20,052 nt of DNA, taken from a virus. The stretch lies in the IMG/VR virus record IMGVR_UViG_3300025070_000323, positions 1-20,052 of that record, one strand, 5' to 3'. Both the position numbers and the translations under genes were made by a program. Under the pieces are notes generated by a model, which worked only from the letters and a program-made list of their open reading frames with translations, was not told the origin of the DNA and did not search any database. Positions 18,520-20,052 of the stretch are shown one piece after another; positions within the stretch are counted from its first letter, which is position 1, and every line of letters begins with the position of its first letter.

Positions 18520-18962
18520 TGGCAAAGAAAAAATTTAAAGACACAAAAGTTGGTCAATTTATCTTAAAAAAAATACCTGGTTTTGTTGGCGATATACTTC
18601 CGGAAAAAGGAGTTTTAGGAGTTGTTAAAAATTTAATTGATAACGAGCCTAGCATTTCTCCTGAACAAAAAAAAGAATTAAAAGACGAATTAATAGAGTT
18701 TTACAAACTAGAAGTTGCGGACAGAGATTCAGCTAGAAAACGAGAGGTTGAAAAGGCTAAATCAGGAGGCTTTGACTTTATGTTTAATTTAACCGGTGTT
18801 ATTGGCTTAGGCGCTTTTGCTTTTATTATTTATGCTATTGTATATTTACAAATACCGGAATCTAACAAAGAAGTTTGGATTCATTTGATTGGAATTTGTG
18901 AAGGAATTGTATTATCTATTTTTGGATATTTCTTTGGCTCTGCGGTTAGAAAAAACAACTAA
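18519..18962 (+). CDS. holin-like membrane protein
   Basis: 147 residues beginning at the TAATG overlap with the amidase stop. A soluble N-terminal half contains a charged helix (SPEQKKELKDELIEFYKLEVADRDSARKREVEKAK), followed by two membrane spans at about 87-109 and 119-140 with a short loop (PESNKEVW) and a basic end (RKNN). This architecture, with the 'ELIELEVADRDSARKREVE' type helix before two spans, is found in a phage holin family common in Bacteroidetes and other phages. Coupling to the endolysin supports a lysis role. Confidence 0.78.
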   Translation: MAKKKFKDTKVGQFILKKIPGFVGDILPEKGVLGVVKNLIDNEPSISPEQKKELKDELIEFYKLEVADRDSARKREVEKAKSGGFDFMFNLTGVIGLGAFAFIIYAIVYLQIPESNKEVWIHLIGICEGIVLSIFGYFFGSAVRKNN

Positions 18963-18985
18963 CTAATAAAGTGTTTTAATTTTTG

Positions 18986-18993
18986 TATTTTTG
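18986..18993 (+). promoter_or_regulatory. promoter-like TATTTTTG before the spike gene
   Basis: TATTTTTG is an exact TAnnTTTG element 26 bases before ATG 19012, in the gap after the lysis genes. No clear upstream TTG is at the expected distance. Confidence 0.55.
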
Positions 18994-19011
18994 TTTTTAA
19001 ATTACAAAAAT

Positions 19012-20052
19012 ATGTCGTTAGCGGATAAAGCAAGTCTTTTACTTATACCAACCGGTTACAAATCACAAAAAGTTTATTCTATTTTTCCTACTGATGGAGT
19101 TGGAGATTTTGATTTTTCACGATCAAGTAGCGCCACAAGAATAGCAAAAAACGGATTAATAACAACTGTTGCTGCAAATGTACCTAGACTTGAATACCCT
19201 TTAATTGATGGGGAAGTTGTAGGTTGTCCTAGTTTATTATTAGAGCCACAGAGGAGCAATATAATAACTTATTCAGAATCTTTTAATGAGTCTGTTTGGT
19301 CAAAATTAAACACAACAATATCTTCAAATACAACAATATCTCCAGATGGAAGTTTAAATGCAGATAGTTTGTTTGAAACTACTACAAATTTATACCACGA
19401 TTGTTTACAAAATCGTCTCGTTTCTTCTGGTGTTACATATACTTTTTCTTGCTTTGTAAAATCAAACGGAAGAGATAGTTGTTATTTATATACTAATATT
19501 GGAAGTGGTAAAGCTATTAAATTTAATTTAGCTAATGGAACAATAATTGCTGCAGTAATTGGCACTGATGATGGCTCTAAAATTACATATTTTGGTAATG
19601 GTTGGTATCGTATTGAAATGCAAGTAACTGCAACTTCAACTGCATCTCAACAGTTTGCAATAAGTATATCAGATAATAATTCTGAAACAATATCTGCTTA
19701 TGTTGGCGACCCATCTAAAGGGATTATAATTTACGGAGCACAATTAGAAGCTGGTTCTTATTCAACAAGCTATATCCCAACTAACGGAAGTGCAGTTACT
19801 CGTTCAGCAGAAACTGCTAATGGCTCTGGAAATGCTAATACGTTTAACGATTCAGAAGGTGTTTTGATGGCAGAGATTAGTGCTTTGGCTGATGATTTAA
19901 CAAATAGAGGAATTACAATTAGCGATGGTAATGTAAACAATAGAGTAACAATGTTTTACACAAATGTAAGTAATGCCATACAAGTTAAGGTTGTTGTAGG
20001 AGGTTCAAATTCTTTAAATACTTTTATTACTATACCTAATATCTCTTTATAC
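19012..20052 (+). CDS. phage spike/fibre protein, N-terminal part (runs off window)
   Basis: The frame is open from ATG 19012 to the window end (347 residues visible, no stop). The N-terminal pattern (LLLIPTGYKSQKVYSIFPTD, GVGDFDFSRSSSATRIAKNGLI, ANVPRLEYPLIDG, CPSLLLEPQRSNIITYSESF) is the 'head spike fibre'-type beginning widespread in Bacteroidetes phages. Residues about 90-265 form a carbohydrate-binding-like beta sandwich (YTFSCFVKSNGRDSCYLY; GNGWYRIEMQVTATS; YGAQLEAGSYSTSYIPTNGSAVTR), followed by the start of another beta domain. It likely recognises the host surface. Assembly position, head or tail, cannot be decided here. Confidence 0.8.
   Translation, partial: MSLADKASLLLIPTGYKSQKVYSIFPTDGVGDFDFSRSSSATRIAKNGLITTVAANVPRLEYPLIDGEVVGCPSLLLEPQRSNIITYSESFNESVWSKLNTTISSNTTISPDGSLNADSLFETTTNLYHDCLQNRLVSSGVTYTFSCFVKSNGRDSCYLYTNIGSGKAIKFNLANGTIIAAVIGTDDGSKITYFGNGWYRIEMQVTATSTASQQFAISISDNNSETISAYVGDPSKGIIIYGAQLEAGSYSTSYIPTNGSAVTRSAETANGSGNANTFNDSEGVLMAEISALADDLTNRGITISDGNVNNRVTMFYTNVSNAIQVKVVVGGSNSLNTFITIPNISLY

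Noticed and set aside
1-20052. tRNA genes and a phage integrase/attachment site
   Set aside because: No cloverleaf-like segment or tyrosine/serine integrase motif was seen on either strand by eye. Lifestyle, temperate or lytic, cannot be decided from this window.

Overview
The window is AT-rich DNA from a double-stranded DNA tailed phage or prophage of a Bacteroidetes host, most likely in the Flavobacteriia. Three things point there: promoter-like sequences of the Bacteroidetes type (-7 element TAnnTTTG), A-rich tracts instead of Shine-Dalgarno sites before most starts, and a clear HK97-type head gene series. All supported genes lie on the + strand, many with TAATG or ATGA stop/start overlaps. 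No integrase, repressor, tRNA or rRNA gene was seen. No gene-free stretch exceeds about 300 bases.

Layout. (1) 1-6047, replication and DNA-processing genes: end of an unknown gene, VRR-NUC nuclease, small unknown gene, winged-helix replication initiator carrying an iteron-type origin inside its own reading frame, PD-(D/E)xK-like protein, two small genes, primase-helicase, short C5 cytosine methyltransferase, several small (partly membrane) proteins and a ParB-domain protein. (2) 6048-6685, accessory non-coding region: a candidate short transcript between a promoter and a terminator, then a one-gene cassette with flanking inverted repeats and hairpins. (3) 6686-12937, packaging and head: small and large terminase, portal with an extra C-terminal domain, MuF-like protein, prohead protease and major capsid protein. 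(4) 12938-15442, an accessory block between capsid and connector genes: small unknown proteins, a DUF3310 protein, a tiny zinc-ribbon protein, three successive inverted-repeat cassettes, and a nuclease gene with its own promoter and terminator. (5) 15443-20052: connector, head-tail adaptor, gp10-like and tail-terminator-like proteins, a fibre-like protein, T7-lysozyme-type amidase, holin-like protein, and the start of a spike/fibre protein that runs off the window. The tape measure and main tail genes are not here and may lie downstream.

Most unusual signals. The first is a set of hairpins that all present the same loop: seven exact copies of CGTTTTAATG, all intergenic and all in regions 2 and 4. 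They separate very small genes, and four of these genes (6300, 14153, 14429, 14680) are each flanked by their own inverted repeat of 11-24 bp, each with a different sequence. This layout resembles integron gene cassettes or units mobilised through folded single strands, but no recombinase is visible and the function is inferred. The second is a lambda-like origin: three CCTATTGACGAAAA iterons at 22-24 bp spacing followed by an almost pure A+T stretch, inside the initiator gene.
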